From Symbiodinium natans (Eukaryota > Sar > Dinophyceae > Suessiales > Symbiodiniaceae): a DNA stretch of 64,000 nucleotides. The notes under the pieces are model-generated. The model was not told where the DNA came from and searched no databases. It saw nothing but the letters and a program-made list of their open reading frames with translations. The number at the start of each line of letters is the position of its first letter. The stretch's first letter is position 1. Below, piece after piece: positions 21,744 through 29,200 of this stretch. The stretch lies in contig CAJNDS010000116.1 in the NCBI GenBank assembly GCA_905221605.1, forward strand, positions 64,001 to 128,000, written 5' to 3'. The position numbers and the translations under genes were made by a program.

Positions 21744-23394
21744 ATGTAAGAGCCCAATGTAAAAGAGCTTTTGGCAGATCGATGAGCTGAAGTTTCTGGA
21801 AGGCGTGCCATGGGATGCAGGTGACATCCCGCAGGCACCAGCCCTGACTGCAGGTCCACTTGTCACGAGTGCCCGCTCTGCTAAGGCCGTCACTAACATT
21901 CGAGTCTGTGGGAACCCACTCCACCCACACTCGGGCTCCAAGCACTGCCCAAACCAAGTGACACGCAGACACTATCCGGGCAATATCAGGAGATGGCGAA
22001 GTTCCCCTGACCAATGCTGCCACGATGGCTTGGTTGTCTACGAATAAGAGAACATCTCTCTGGTGAAGCTGTTGCGCAAAGCAAAGCGTAGCCTGGAGCA
22101 CTGCAAGAGCTTCAAGCGGCGCTATTTGGGTAGCTCGCTCTTCCAAGTCCTGCGTGACAAGCGTTGGGACAGTAGCCGCCATGCCTCGAACATGTGGACC
22201 TTGGCCGCACAGGACTCCGCCAAGCCCTGGAAAGTTCATTTCACGCGGTTCCCAGCTCGCATCACTGTACAACACGAGGGGTTGGGAGACTGCTGGCAGC
22301 AGATGAACCTCGCGCCCTGGGACCTGCATGACCATGGCCTGTAGAAAGTGCAAGGCGTCTCGCATGTCCTGGCTCAAGCGAGGCGTTGTTGCTGCGTACT
22401 GCTGGCGCACCAAGGGGGCACGGCCACCACGTGCACATTTGCCGTACATGCTAGACGATGCCCAAGTCAAGCGACCTCTAAGCTTAGCGGCTTCGCCTGG
22501 CGTGCAATAGTCTGCGTCGAGCATCTCTTCCATCTCTTGCCACAGGGCCTCACGTAGGCCCGGCTTGACATCAACCTTGATGACTGCATGCGTTTGGGCA
22601 CGTGCGAGGTCTAGCAGGACCCCCAGAAAAATGCGCTGAAAGGCCATGGACTGTTCTTTGGCATCGTCTAGCACAATACCCATGAGGGTGTACAGCGTGT
22701 GAACACAGCCCTGACCTGAACCTCTGGCCCCTACTGTGTCAAGCGTACCCACATCATCGAAGAAATGCGTGCAACACACGCCGCACATTCTACGGAGGGC
22801 TGCAGTTCCAAGCGCAGGGATCCTGTTAAAATTTAAAACCGCTGAGGCCAATCCAAAAGGATGGGCTCTCAACAGCACGTACCTGACTGCTTTCGCCTCA
22901 GGATCCCAGTAAGCGATGGCCAGGCCTGGCAACTCTTGCGGACGATTGGGCAGCTGTCTATACGCAGCGCGCATATCGTTTGTCCCAAAAACCGGCGCAG
23001 ACCACGTCTCCTGATCTTCTGCCTGCGCACGAAGGCCCTGCAACAAGCTGCGCGCTGCTGCAACGACGCAGTCCGGAGTCGTCGTGTATATTGTTTCTGT
23101 GGCCGCAGAGGCGGAGTTATGGCCTGCGCTGCGACCATCGTCGATGGGTCTCAATTTGGTGCCCTGCCTAAGCATGAAACGCTTGATGGGACACCATCGA
23201 AAGAGGCCGAATCTTTCATGCAGGTCGTCGGCCGTGAAGGGGCCTTCTGCTAACCCATCTGACACCTCCTGAAGCGTGAACGCCTTGATCTCTGCATGGA
23301 ATTTGCTGTGTGGCAGGGAAGCCTCCAAGGATGAAATCACAGTCTCTGCGTGGGTTCCAAAGAGGCTATTTAGGCCTGGGCAAGAGGTGGGCAA
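21736..23394 (-). CDS. Reverse transcriptase-RNase H part of the DIRS polyprotein (3' portion of a split ORF)
   Basis: This codes for the polymerase that copies the element's RNA. RT motifs: RPIDDGRSAGHN; motif A FGTNDMRAAYRQLP (about 22945-22990); an HPFGLASAVLNFNR segment; and motif C FFDD (about 22755-22766), giving the catalytic aspartates. The RNase H fold follows: YSDASW (about 22251-22270), LEALAVLQA, FVDNQAIVAAL, and WVPTDSNVSDGLSR, the typical DIRS/LTR-type ending. It stops with TAG at 21738-21736. Codons 5' of 23394 in the open frame belong to the inserted LINE and not to this gene, so no true start codon exists here. Before the insertion the frame was continuous with the methyltransferase ORF through 25344-25360. 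Catalytic residues look intact, but this copy cannot make the intact polyprotein. Confidence 0.88.
   Translation of the reverse strand: MPTSCPGLNSLFGTHAETVISSLEASLPHSKFHAEIKAFTLQEVSDGLAEGPFTADDLHERFGLFRWCPIKRFMLRQGTKLRPIDDGRSAGHNSASAATETIYTTTPDCVVAAARSLLQGLRAQAEDQETWSAPVFGTNDMRAAYRQLPNRPQELPGLAIAYWDPEAKAVRYVLLRAHPFGLASAVLNFNRIPALGTAALRRMCGVCCTHFFDDVGTLDTVGARGSGQGCVHTLYTLMGIVLDDAKEQSMAFQRIFLGVLLDLARAQTHAVIKVDVKPGLREALWQEMEEMLDADYCTPGEAAKLRGRLTWASSSMYGKCARGGRAPLVRQQYAATTPRLSQDMRDALHFLQAMVMQVPGREVHLLPAVSQPLVLYSDASWEPREMNFPGLGGVLCGQGPHVRGMAATVPTLVTQDLEERATQIAPLEALAVLQATLCFAQQLHQRDVLLFVDNQAIVAALVRGTSPSPDIARIVSACHLVWAVLGARVWVEWVPTDSNVSDGLSRAGTRDKWTCSQGWCLRDVTCIPWHAFQKLQLIDLPKALLHWALTLG
23378..23394. 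repeat. 17-bp target-site duplication, left copy
   Basis: 'gggcaagaggtgggcaa' is identical to 25344-25360. The two copies bracket the LINE fragment, and the flanks differ immediately outside the repeat. Confidence 0.9.
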
Positions 23395-25343
23395 CACACA
23401 GTGTGCCCAGGGCACCCTTGTCCGTGATGGATTCACCCTTGTGGCGTCTGACGGTGCCTGTCCCAATCAGCAGCAGGAATCTCGACTGCGCCGTGCAGGT
23501 TGTGGGTTGTTTTACGGTGATAATCATCCACTTAACTGCAGTTTTGCTCCTGCCACTGCTTGTCAAACCTCCACTCGGGCCGAAATCCGGGCAGCTGCTC
23601 GATGGATTCACTGGGTGTGGGGGAACCAGGAACTTCTAACAGATAATAAGACCGTGCTCCTTGGCTTCAGCAACCTTGCTGCGTTTGGTGAGCATAGGAT
23701 GTCATGCCATCTTGACCTCTGGCAGCGAATCCAGAAAGATTGGGAGCGTCACAGTCCTCAATACCGCCTCAAAGTCACTAAGGTCACAGGTCACAGTACG
23801 GTAGCTCAGTGTCAAGGAGATGCACAACTCTTGCTGCACAAGCGCTACAACGATGCTGCAGACAAGTTGGCGGTTGCAGGTGCGATAGGTAATCAGCTCC
23901 CGCCGGACCTTGTGAAACATCACCAACATGAGGCTCAGCGCATCCGCTGTTTGCAGCACACCTTGGTTCGCTTGCACCTTGCGCGGGATGCCGCCATTAA
24001 GACCCAGGGTTTAGGTAAGGTTGTTAAGCCCCCTAAACCCCCCGCACAACAGGAAAACCCCCCTGATGATGCTGACCCTGCCATGGCCGCCCAGCAGGCG
24101 GCATTCCCGGGCTTTGCGTGGCGTGCGTCGGAAGGTGTGCATCACACCTGCTTCTGGGGCAAAATACCTGATGACCAGGAACGCGGCCAACAAAAAGCTG
24201 GCGCCAGAGACCTGCGATGGAGATATCCTGAACGCCTGTTTGCACCCCTGATATGGTATTTTCGGCAGTTAAAATGGCCACAAACTGGAGACTTGAACGC
24301 TCGCCGTGGTGAGCATGTCACCTGGCTTGAGTTGGCCCTGGATTTCCAAGCCAGTACACACATTGAACTGTGCGCGGCTGATGCTGATGGCGCCAAAGAG
24401 TTGGCTGGGAAGAGAGCGATCTTCTTTGCTTCCGCTGCTCGGCGTGTGTCGGTCATCTGTCAAGATGCGCTTGCTCCGGTCGATCCGTTTCCTAACAACC
24501 TTGCACGTAGCTTGGCTCCGCTTGGCTTGCCTAATGCGGGGGGTTTTCCGATGCGTCCCTTGTTTTTGCGACCGGACGTCGTCAATCGGATCTTGTACCA
24601 GGCTGCTTTGGAAAATTTGCAGACCAACTGTAAACTAGCTTTCATACCAAAGTTTGGGCAGTTAGGGGATGCACTTTGGAGCCCACATGTCGCTCTTGAG
24701 CTTGCCCGACCTCGCTACAGACTCAAAGTCAAAACGCGGGCGGCTGATGTTCAGAGCAATCGCCCTGAGGTGTTGCGTCAGCCTTCCAATGTCCAGGAGG
24801 TGAGGGAACAGATTCCTTGGGATGCTTCCCAACCATACTATGTCCCGGGTTTGCGAAAGCTGCAAGTGTCACGAGAACAGAAGCGGCTGTTGCACAACCG
24901 TGATGCAGACGGCAAGGGATGGCATCGCCTTGCCCCTTTCTACGGTGCTGAAGGCAATGGTGATGCTGAGCTTGTATGCGTTAAGTGTCACCAGCGTACT
25001 GACTTCAACGGCTGGAAGCGCAAGTGGCAGCAGCGCCACTGTGGAGGTGCTAGTGGCGAAGCTCATCAAGAGGTTGCTGTTGCTCAAGGTACGTTAAATT
25101 GGCGCAAGCGACGAGTGCGCCAACATAATGAAACTGCAGATGCAAACCACTTGCATTTGATTGCAGAGCCTCAGGCCCATGATGGGCGCATTCGATGCAC
25201 ACGGCCTCGATGCGGTGCCCATTTAGCATGGTGCCAGGCACGGACATTCTTCGCTCAGCCTTGTCCCGGCTGAGGTGTGATTTCCTTATCTTTTGGCTGC
25301 ACAACCCGCGTATGGTTGCGGCCCGCTGGAGATGATGATGTGG
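23395..25343 (+). mobile_element. 5'-truncated LINE fragment nested in the DIRS polyprotein
   Basis: A 1949-bp insert lies opposite to the host element, bracketed by a perfect 17-bp direct repeat. It begins inside an ORF (5' truncation), ends its ORF at 25273, and has a short 3' UTR ending in 'gatgatgatgtgg', a mini tail of TGA-type repeats. Truncation, long target-site duplication and repeat tail are hallmarks of target-primed reverse transcription by a non-LTR retrotransposon. The encoded RNase H plus C-terminal zinc-binding region is the usual 3' end of dinoflagellate LINE ORFs. Removing the insert and one repeat copy restores an open frame on the other strand, which is strong evidence for a single insertion event. 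Confidence 0.88.
23396..25273 (+). CDS. LINE ORF2 C-terminal fragment: RNase H domain and zinc-binding tail
   Basis: This is the C-terminal remnant of a LINE polyprotein; endonuclease and RT are absent. RNase H residues in order: ASDGACPNQ (first Asp, about 23448-23475), TSTRAEIRAAARW (Glu, about 23570-23605), LLTDNKTVLLGF (second Asp), TKVTGHS, and YNDAADKLAVAGA (last Asp, about 23850). All four acidic positions of an RNase H1-type active site are present. A long linker follows, then a Cys/His segment near 24970-25050 (CVKCHQ ... RHC) and a final CTRPRCGAHLAWCQ ... CPG tail resembling a zinc-binding end. The plus-strand frame stays open upstream to a GTG at 23276, but 23276-23394 is only the antisense of the RT gene, so those 40 or so codons are not part of the LINE protein. 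Confidence 0.82.
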   Translation, partial: TQCAQGTLVRDGFTLVASDGACPNQQQESRLRRAGCGLFYGDNHPLNCSFAPATACQTSTRAEIRAAARWIHWVWGNQELLTDNKTVLLGFSNLAAFGEHRMSCHLDLWQRIQKDWERHSPQYRLKVTKVTGHSTVAQCQGDAQLLLHKRYNDAADKLAVAGAIGNQLPPDLVKHHQHEAQRIRCLQHTLVRLHLARDAAIKTQGLGKVVKPPKPPAQQENPPDDADPAMAAQQAAFPGFAWRASEGVHHTCFWGKIPDDQERGQQKAGARDLRWRYPERLFAPLIWYFRQLKWPQTGDLNARRGEHVTWLELALDFQASTHIELCAADADGAKELAGKRAIFFASAARRVSVICQDALAPVDPFPNNLARSLAPLGLPNAGGFPMRPLFLRPDVVNRILYQAALENLQTNCKLAFIPKFGQLGDALWSPHVALELARPRYRLKVKTRAADVQSNRPEVLRQPSNVQEVREQIPWDASQPYYVPGLRKLQVSREQKRLLHNRDADGKGWHRLAPFYGAEGNGDAELVCVKCHQRTDFNGWKRKWQQRHCGGASGEAHQEVAVAQGTLNWRKRRVRQHNETADANHLHLIAEPQAHDGRIRCTRPRCGAHLAWCQARTFFAQPCPG

Positions 25344-27787
25344 GGGCAAGAGGTGGGCAAAGGATCTAAACCCCTAAAGAGGCCTGGCGCCTCAATCTCC
25401 CCTAAAAGCCCAAACCCCTGAACAAACCGGAGACCAATCTGCACATCAGGCCAGTCCAAAAGGATTGCTAAGGCCGACATCAGAACAGGTTCCCGAGTCG
25501 CAGCCACTGCGAAGACTTCAGGCGACATGCATTTCTTGACTGTCAAGCTGAGGGGAGACAAGGCTTTGGTAAGGCACTGTAGGGCTCTCAACTGTTGGCG
25601 CCTCCATGTGCGGATGCAGGGCCCAAGGATAAGCATGGCCTTGATGGCGAAGGAGGCATCAGCATCCAAGACAAGAGCCGTTTCAAAGGGAGAAGGCAGG
25701 CATCCTGCAAAACGCATGTGGTCCTCCTTGGAGAGGCCGTCAGGCAGAAGGCTTGGCAGCGCATGCTTGTGAAGTCGAGCCCCTTTTTGAAGTCCTAAGG
25801 CTGCACTGGACTGGCCTACGGCCCTCTGCTGAGCCCACTGCGGAGGTCCCAACACATCGGAGCAACCTGTCAACCAAGCATCCACTCTGGCGACCTGCAG
25901 CCTGCGGAGCGCAAGGGCTAAGGCGGGGGATGCTTTGATAGGCGGGAGGTCGACGGCGAGCGGTTTAAAGACCTCACATAAACCTGTTTGCAGCTGGCCT
26001 ACTGAAACGAGGGCCTTGTCAGGGCATCGCACATGCATGCCTGGCCAAAACGCCGTCTGATGCGCTCTGGACCTCAGGCGCAGCTCCATACCAGCATAGG
26101 CAGCAGGCGGCACACCTTGACATCGTGGTAAGAGTTGGAACAGGCATATCAAGGCTATCATGATGGACGGCGTGTGGGACGAATTGCCCACCAGGCTACA
26201 ACGGATGGCCTCGGCTTCTGAGTGGCTGCTGGTGTCTGGCGGCGCAGCCCCGTCCAAGATGGAGGAAGGGATCATCATGGCCTCAGCACGCTCACGAGAG
26301 TTGGGTTGTCTCCACGCGGATCCCTTCCACAGAAGATTCTTGACCTCATACGCGAACGGCGGGAAGCGCCTGCTGTCGTCTTCAAAACGTAACAAGGCCT
26401 CCTGAGAGACGCCTTTCACTTTGTCACGCGGGCGCGTGAAGCACGCGGCGAAAGCCGCAAAGGGTTCGGCCTTTGGGCCCTGCAACATGGCCTCAGCAGG
26501 CTCGAAGGCAGGCGCGTACCCCCCATCAAAGTGGATGCATGCTGGCAGCGGTTTCTTGCCCTGCCAGTACGCCTGCCATGTTCCATCATGGGACCGGGAA
26601 ACGCAAACATCCTTAGGCGCCCTCAAAGACTTTGCAGAGTGCAAGGACCGGCCCTGAACCTGCCCCCAAAAACACCTCGTCCGCCTAACCCAACCGAAAC
26701 TCCCACCGAAGACAGTGAGTGGCGGGCCACCCATCTGCTGCGCAACGACGTCTGGAAAGTCTGTTGGAGCACTCTCCAAAAGAGAGAAAACTGGCACGGA
26801 AAGGTTTAAGTCCTTAACCAAGGCCTCGCAGTTTCTTGCAATCTCCGGGAGGAGACGGAAAAGTTGCGCCCTGTCGGCTTGGACGCCACTGCGAGGGGAG
26901 TTCAAAGCACTGACCGCTTGGCACGGAGATCCGCCTGCCACTAAGATTGCAGTGAATGGGTGACTGGAGAGGAGTCTACGAACCTGGTCCAGGTCAAAGG
27001 ACCTGACGTCAGGCTGCTGCCAAACGTTTGCAAACGACGCATGAACCGCAGCAACAGCCCTGGCATCCTGCTCGACCGCAATGGCGCTGCATGAAATGCC
27101 AAGCGCAAGAAGGGCCACCAACAGTGCACCAACTCCACTAAAGAGGGAGATCACCAACAGTGTGCCTGTCCATGAGGCCTGGCAGGGGAGCTGAGGGAGC
27201 GGGGCACTGGCAGTGTAACACAAGTGATGAATGCTGCGCAAAGGCGTGACAGTTCTTGGAGGCACCTTGCGAGAACCCACGGCCTGCACAGAACGGACGG
27301 CCCCTTTCCACAGCTTATGACTGGCAGAAAGGGCCGAGGCTCCCTTTTGCAGGACACGCTGACTATTTGGGAGCGTTCTTATGGGGGAACTAGCATTAGT
27401 GTCATTGGAGGAGGTTTCAGCAAGCTGCACATGGCGAGCGCCAGGGCGCTGATCCTTGGAGGAGCCAAAATTGGGGCTTAAGGGTTCTGGAACAAAACTA
27501 CGCCTGACTATGACCTGGCGTTGCGGAGCAAGTGGTGGGCCTGAGTCTGGCGGAGACCCAAGCGATGCGTGAACAGACCTTGGCTGACCAACCCGCACGG
27601 GCTCAGGCTTTCCACCAGGAAAAACAGGCCTACACCACCCACGGAAACCTTGAGAAAAAGTGGCATGAGGCTGGGCATTAGCAGCAGTGGAAAACGCAGC
27701 ACCTGGGTGCTCGGAAGCACTGTCGTCTGCCGTGGATTTGGCCGGGCCCTGAGGGGTGTGGCACGCCCCCTCAGGGTGGCCTTCGCT
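25286..27787 (-). CDS. C5-cytosine DNA methyltransferase plus N-terminal part of the DIRS RT (5' portion of split ORF)
   Basis: It transfers a methyl group from S-adenosylmethionine to cytosine in DNA. Numbered from the GTG at 27598, the motifs are: I, SLFSGVG (151-157, cofactor binding); IV, GGSPCQ (Cys226, catalytic nucleophile); VI, LES with Glu275 in place of the usual ENV; VIII, VRRTR (304-308) followed by CFWGQ, which resembles DNMT3-type enzymes; a target-recognition stretch of roughly 315-430; an RERAEAMMIP motif-IX-like segment; and X, GNSSHTPS (471-478). The last 270 or so residues match no methyltransferase and look like the N-terminal extension of DIRS RT. The frame is open from the TGA at 27790-27788, with no ATG needed if it is made by readthrough. 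The last codons (25343 down to 25286) are LINE sequence, so the natural C-terminus is lost. N-terminal residues 1-140 are low complexity. Confidence 0.86.
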   Translation of the reverse strand, partial: SEGHPEGACHTPQGPAKSTADDSASEHPGAAFSTAANAQPHATFSQGFRGWCRPVFPGGKPEPVRVGQPRSVHASLGSPPDSGPPLAPQRQVIVRRSFVPEPLSPNFGSSKDQRPGARHVQLAETSSNDTNASSPIRTLPNSQRVLQKGASALSASHKLWKGAVRSVQAVGSRKVPPRTVTPLRSIHHLCYTASAPLPQLPCQASWTGTLLVISLFSGVGALLVALLALGISCSAIAVEQDARAVAAVHASFANVWQQPDVRSFDLDQVRRLLSSHPFTAILVAGGSPCQAVSALNSPRSGVQADRAQLFRLLPEIARNCEALVKDLNLSVPVFSLLESAPTDFPDVVAQQMGGPPLTVFGGSFGWVRRTRCFWGQVQGRSLHSAKSLRAPKDVCVSRSHDGTWQAYWQGKKPLPACIHFDGGYAPAFEPAEAMLQGPKAEPFAAFAACFTRPRDKVKGVSQEALLRFEDDSRRFPPFAYEVKNLLWKGSAWRQPNSRERAEAMMIPSSILDGAAPPDTSSHSEAEAIRCSLVGNSSHTPSIMIALICLFQLLPRCQGVPPAAYAGMELRLRSRAHQTAFWPGMHVRCPDKALVSVGQLQTGLCEVFKPLAVDLPPIKASPALALALRRLQVARVDAWLTGCSDVLGPPQWAQQRAVGQSSAALGLQKGARLHKHALPSLLPDGLSKEDHMRFAGCLPSPFETALVLDADASFAIKAMLILGPCIRTWRRQQLRALQCLTKALSPLSLTVKKCMSPEVFAVAATREPVLMSALAILLDWPDVQIGLRFVQGFGLLGEIEAPGLFRGLDPLPTSCPHIIISSGPQPYAGCAAKR
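25344..25360. repeat. 17-bp target-site duplication, right copy
   Basis: Identical to 23378-23394. On the minus strand it reads through as ...PTSCP in both the methyltransferase ORF and the RT ORF, so the two frames join in phase across either copy. Confidence 0.9.
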
Positions 27788-27790
27788 TCA
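27788..27790 (-). other. In-frame TGA separating gag-like and methyltransferase-RT frames
   Basis: The Gag-like ORF and the methyltransferase ORF are in the same minus-strand frame. From 27787 to 25286 there is no other stop. A single TGA after ...FFTRR divides them. It could be a programmed readthrough site, or a CGA-to-TGA mutation: the preceding codon ends in T, giving CGT TGA, and CpG decay is expected in heavily methylated DNA. Confidence 0.8.
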
Positions 27791-28885
27791 ACGCCTTGTA
27801 AAGAATGGGCACGACAAGCGGTTGTGCTCTTTGGCGCCGCAGATGTTGCTGTCAGGCTTGAGTGCATCACAGCGATGTTCATCGGGGCAGGACTTGTTGG
27901 TGCACCCACGATTGTCATTCCATTTCTTGCAGAGTCGCCTGCGATTCCACTCATTGCCTGTGCGCAGTGTCTTGCTGGCTCGCCCCGGAGAGTCAGAGTC
28001 GAGGTCACGTTTAGGGACTGAAGGAGCAGGGGGCTGCAACCACCAAAGCTCAGTCTCCTTCATGGCCTGTGACAGGGCCTCGCCCTGGGACCAGGATGCA
28101 CGCACGAGTTCCATCATCCTGGACCTGGTAGCTTCGTCCTTGCACTTAACCCAGCTTACCGGCGCATCTAAAGAAGATGCACAGCGCAAGAGCATGTCAG
28201 CATATTCAAGTTGCTGCTGGAGCGGGGCCATGCGAACCTTGGTACCTGGCACCTGGCTCTCGACCTCAAAGTGTCCAGCCAGGGCGTAGGCATGTCCCAA
28301 GATGCGGATCGCATTGAAGTAGTCAATGAGGCTCTTGACCTGCTGATCCGGGACCTCGTCCAGCCGGAAGGTGAGGTTTGCGGCCAGGGAAATCTTGCGC
28401 TCGCTGGAAGGCTTGCTGGCTTGGTGAAGGGACCGGACGCGCGCCACATCAATCACCGTGGGCGTCCTCTTCTGCAGCTCACGATAAACCTTGGCCAACA
28501 GCAAGTCTGATGGCGTCAGGTGAATGGAAAGCTTGACCCCGTAGAGGCGCTGGAAGGTCTGCATCAAGGACTCCTGCAAAGCCGGCTCCAAGCACTCCTC
28601 GGCATCATCCTGAGCGACGAGGCCCCGTCTGCTACGGTCCTCGATCTTGAGAAGCTCAGCTTTGGCCTTCCTCCACGCAGAGCGTAAGCGCGCCAGCTCT
28701 ACTGGCTTATCTTTCGCAGAAGGGACTTGGTCGATGATGAGGGTCTTGAGTTCAGCCTCATAGGTGCTGGTGGCCACCAGGCAGACAAACTCCTCAATGT
28801 TTGCCACCCCCAACTGCGTCAGGACATACTCCTTGACCTCAGCACTGCAGGAAGCTGATTCCAAGATGGAACGCACGTCGGACAT
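27788..28885 (-). CDS. Gag-like CCCH zinc-finger protein of the DIRS element
   Basis: A 365-residue protein starting at ATG 28885. The first 300 residues are mostly charged and helical with no family I can name; position between the recombinase and the polymerase suggests a Gag-like nucleocapsid role. The C-terminal end has a CCCH zinc finger, C-x8-C-x4-C-x3-H (CKKWNDNRGCTNKSCPDEH), followed by more Cys/His residues (CDAL...ICGAKEH...CPFF), suitable for binding the element's RNA. It ends at the TGA 27790-27788, in frame with the downstream methyltransferase-RT ORF. In DIRS elements a small first ORF usually encodes Gag, so the assignment fits, but it rests on position and the zinc finger only. 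Confidence 0.75.
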   Translation of the reverse strand: MSDVRSILESASCSAEVKEYVLTQLGVANIEEFVCLVATSTYEAELKTLIIDQVPSAKDKPVELARLRSAWRKAKAELLKIEDRSRRGLVAQDDAEECLEPALQESLMQTFQRLYGVKLSIHLTPSDLLLAKVYRELQKRTPTVIDVARVRSLHQASKPSSERKISLAANLTFRLDEVPDQQVKSLIDYFNAIRILGHAYALAGHFEVESQVPGTKVRMAPLQQQLEYADMLLRCASSLDAPVSWVKCKDEATRSRMMELVRASWSQGEALSQAMKETELWWLQPPAPSVPKRDLDSDSPGRASKTLRTGNEWNRRRLCKKWNDNRGCTNKSCPDEHRCDALKPDSNICGAKEHNRLSCPFFTRR

Positions 28886-29200
28886 GGCAGGCGTATTGGT
28901 ACTTCTAGTGAATATTTTATGTTATGATGCGATGATAGCAGCACGCGTCACATGACCACAATTAAACTTGCAAATCTGACTGAAGAACAAAGCGCATGTC
29001 TTCCTCTTGGACCCTTGTGAGCAAAACTGCGGACAGCGGAGGCTTTCCCTGCAAGTAGGCCAGGGCAAGCGCCCCAACTCAAGCTGCGCAGCAAGGAACT
29101 GCAGAAACAGCGGCAAGTGCGACGATTTCCGACTGCCGTTCACACGTCGCGTCAACCTCCACACAGCTCTTTCAGGCGAGGCGAGCGGAAGCTCCCATCT

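Noticed and set aside
23276-23394. N-terminal 40 codons of the plus-strand 665-codon ORF as part of an RNase H protein
   Set aside because: They lie outside the LINE insertion boundary and are the antisense of the RT gene; they are open only by chance.
23395-23466. N-terminal 24 codons of the open RT frame on the minus strand
   Set aside because: They are antisense LINE sequence left of the duplication, begin at a TTG, and are not RT.
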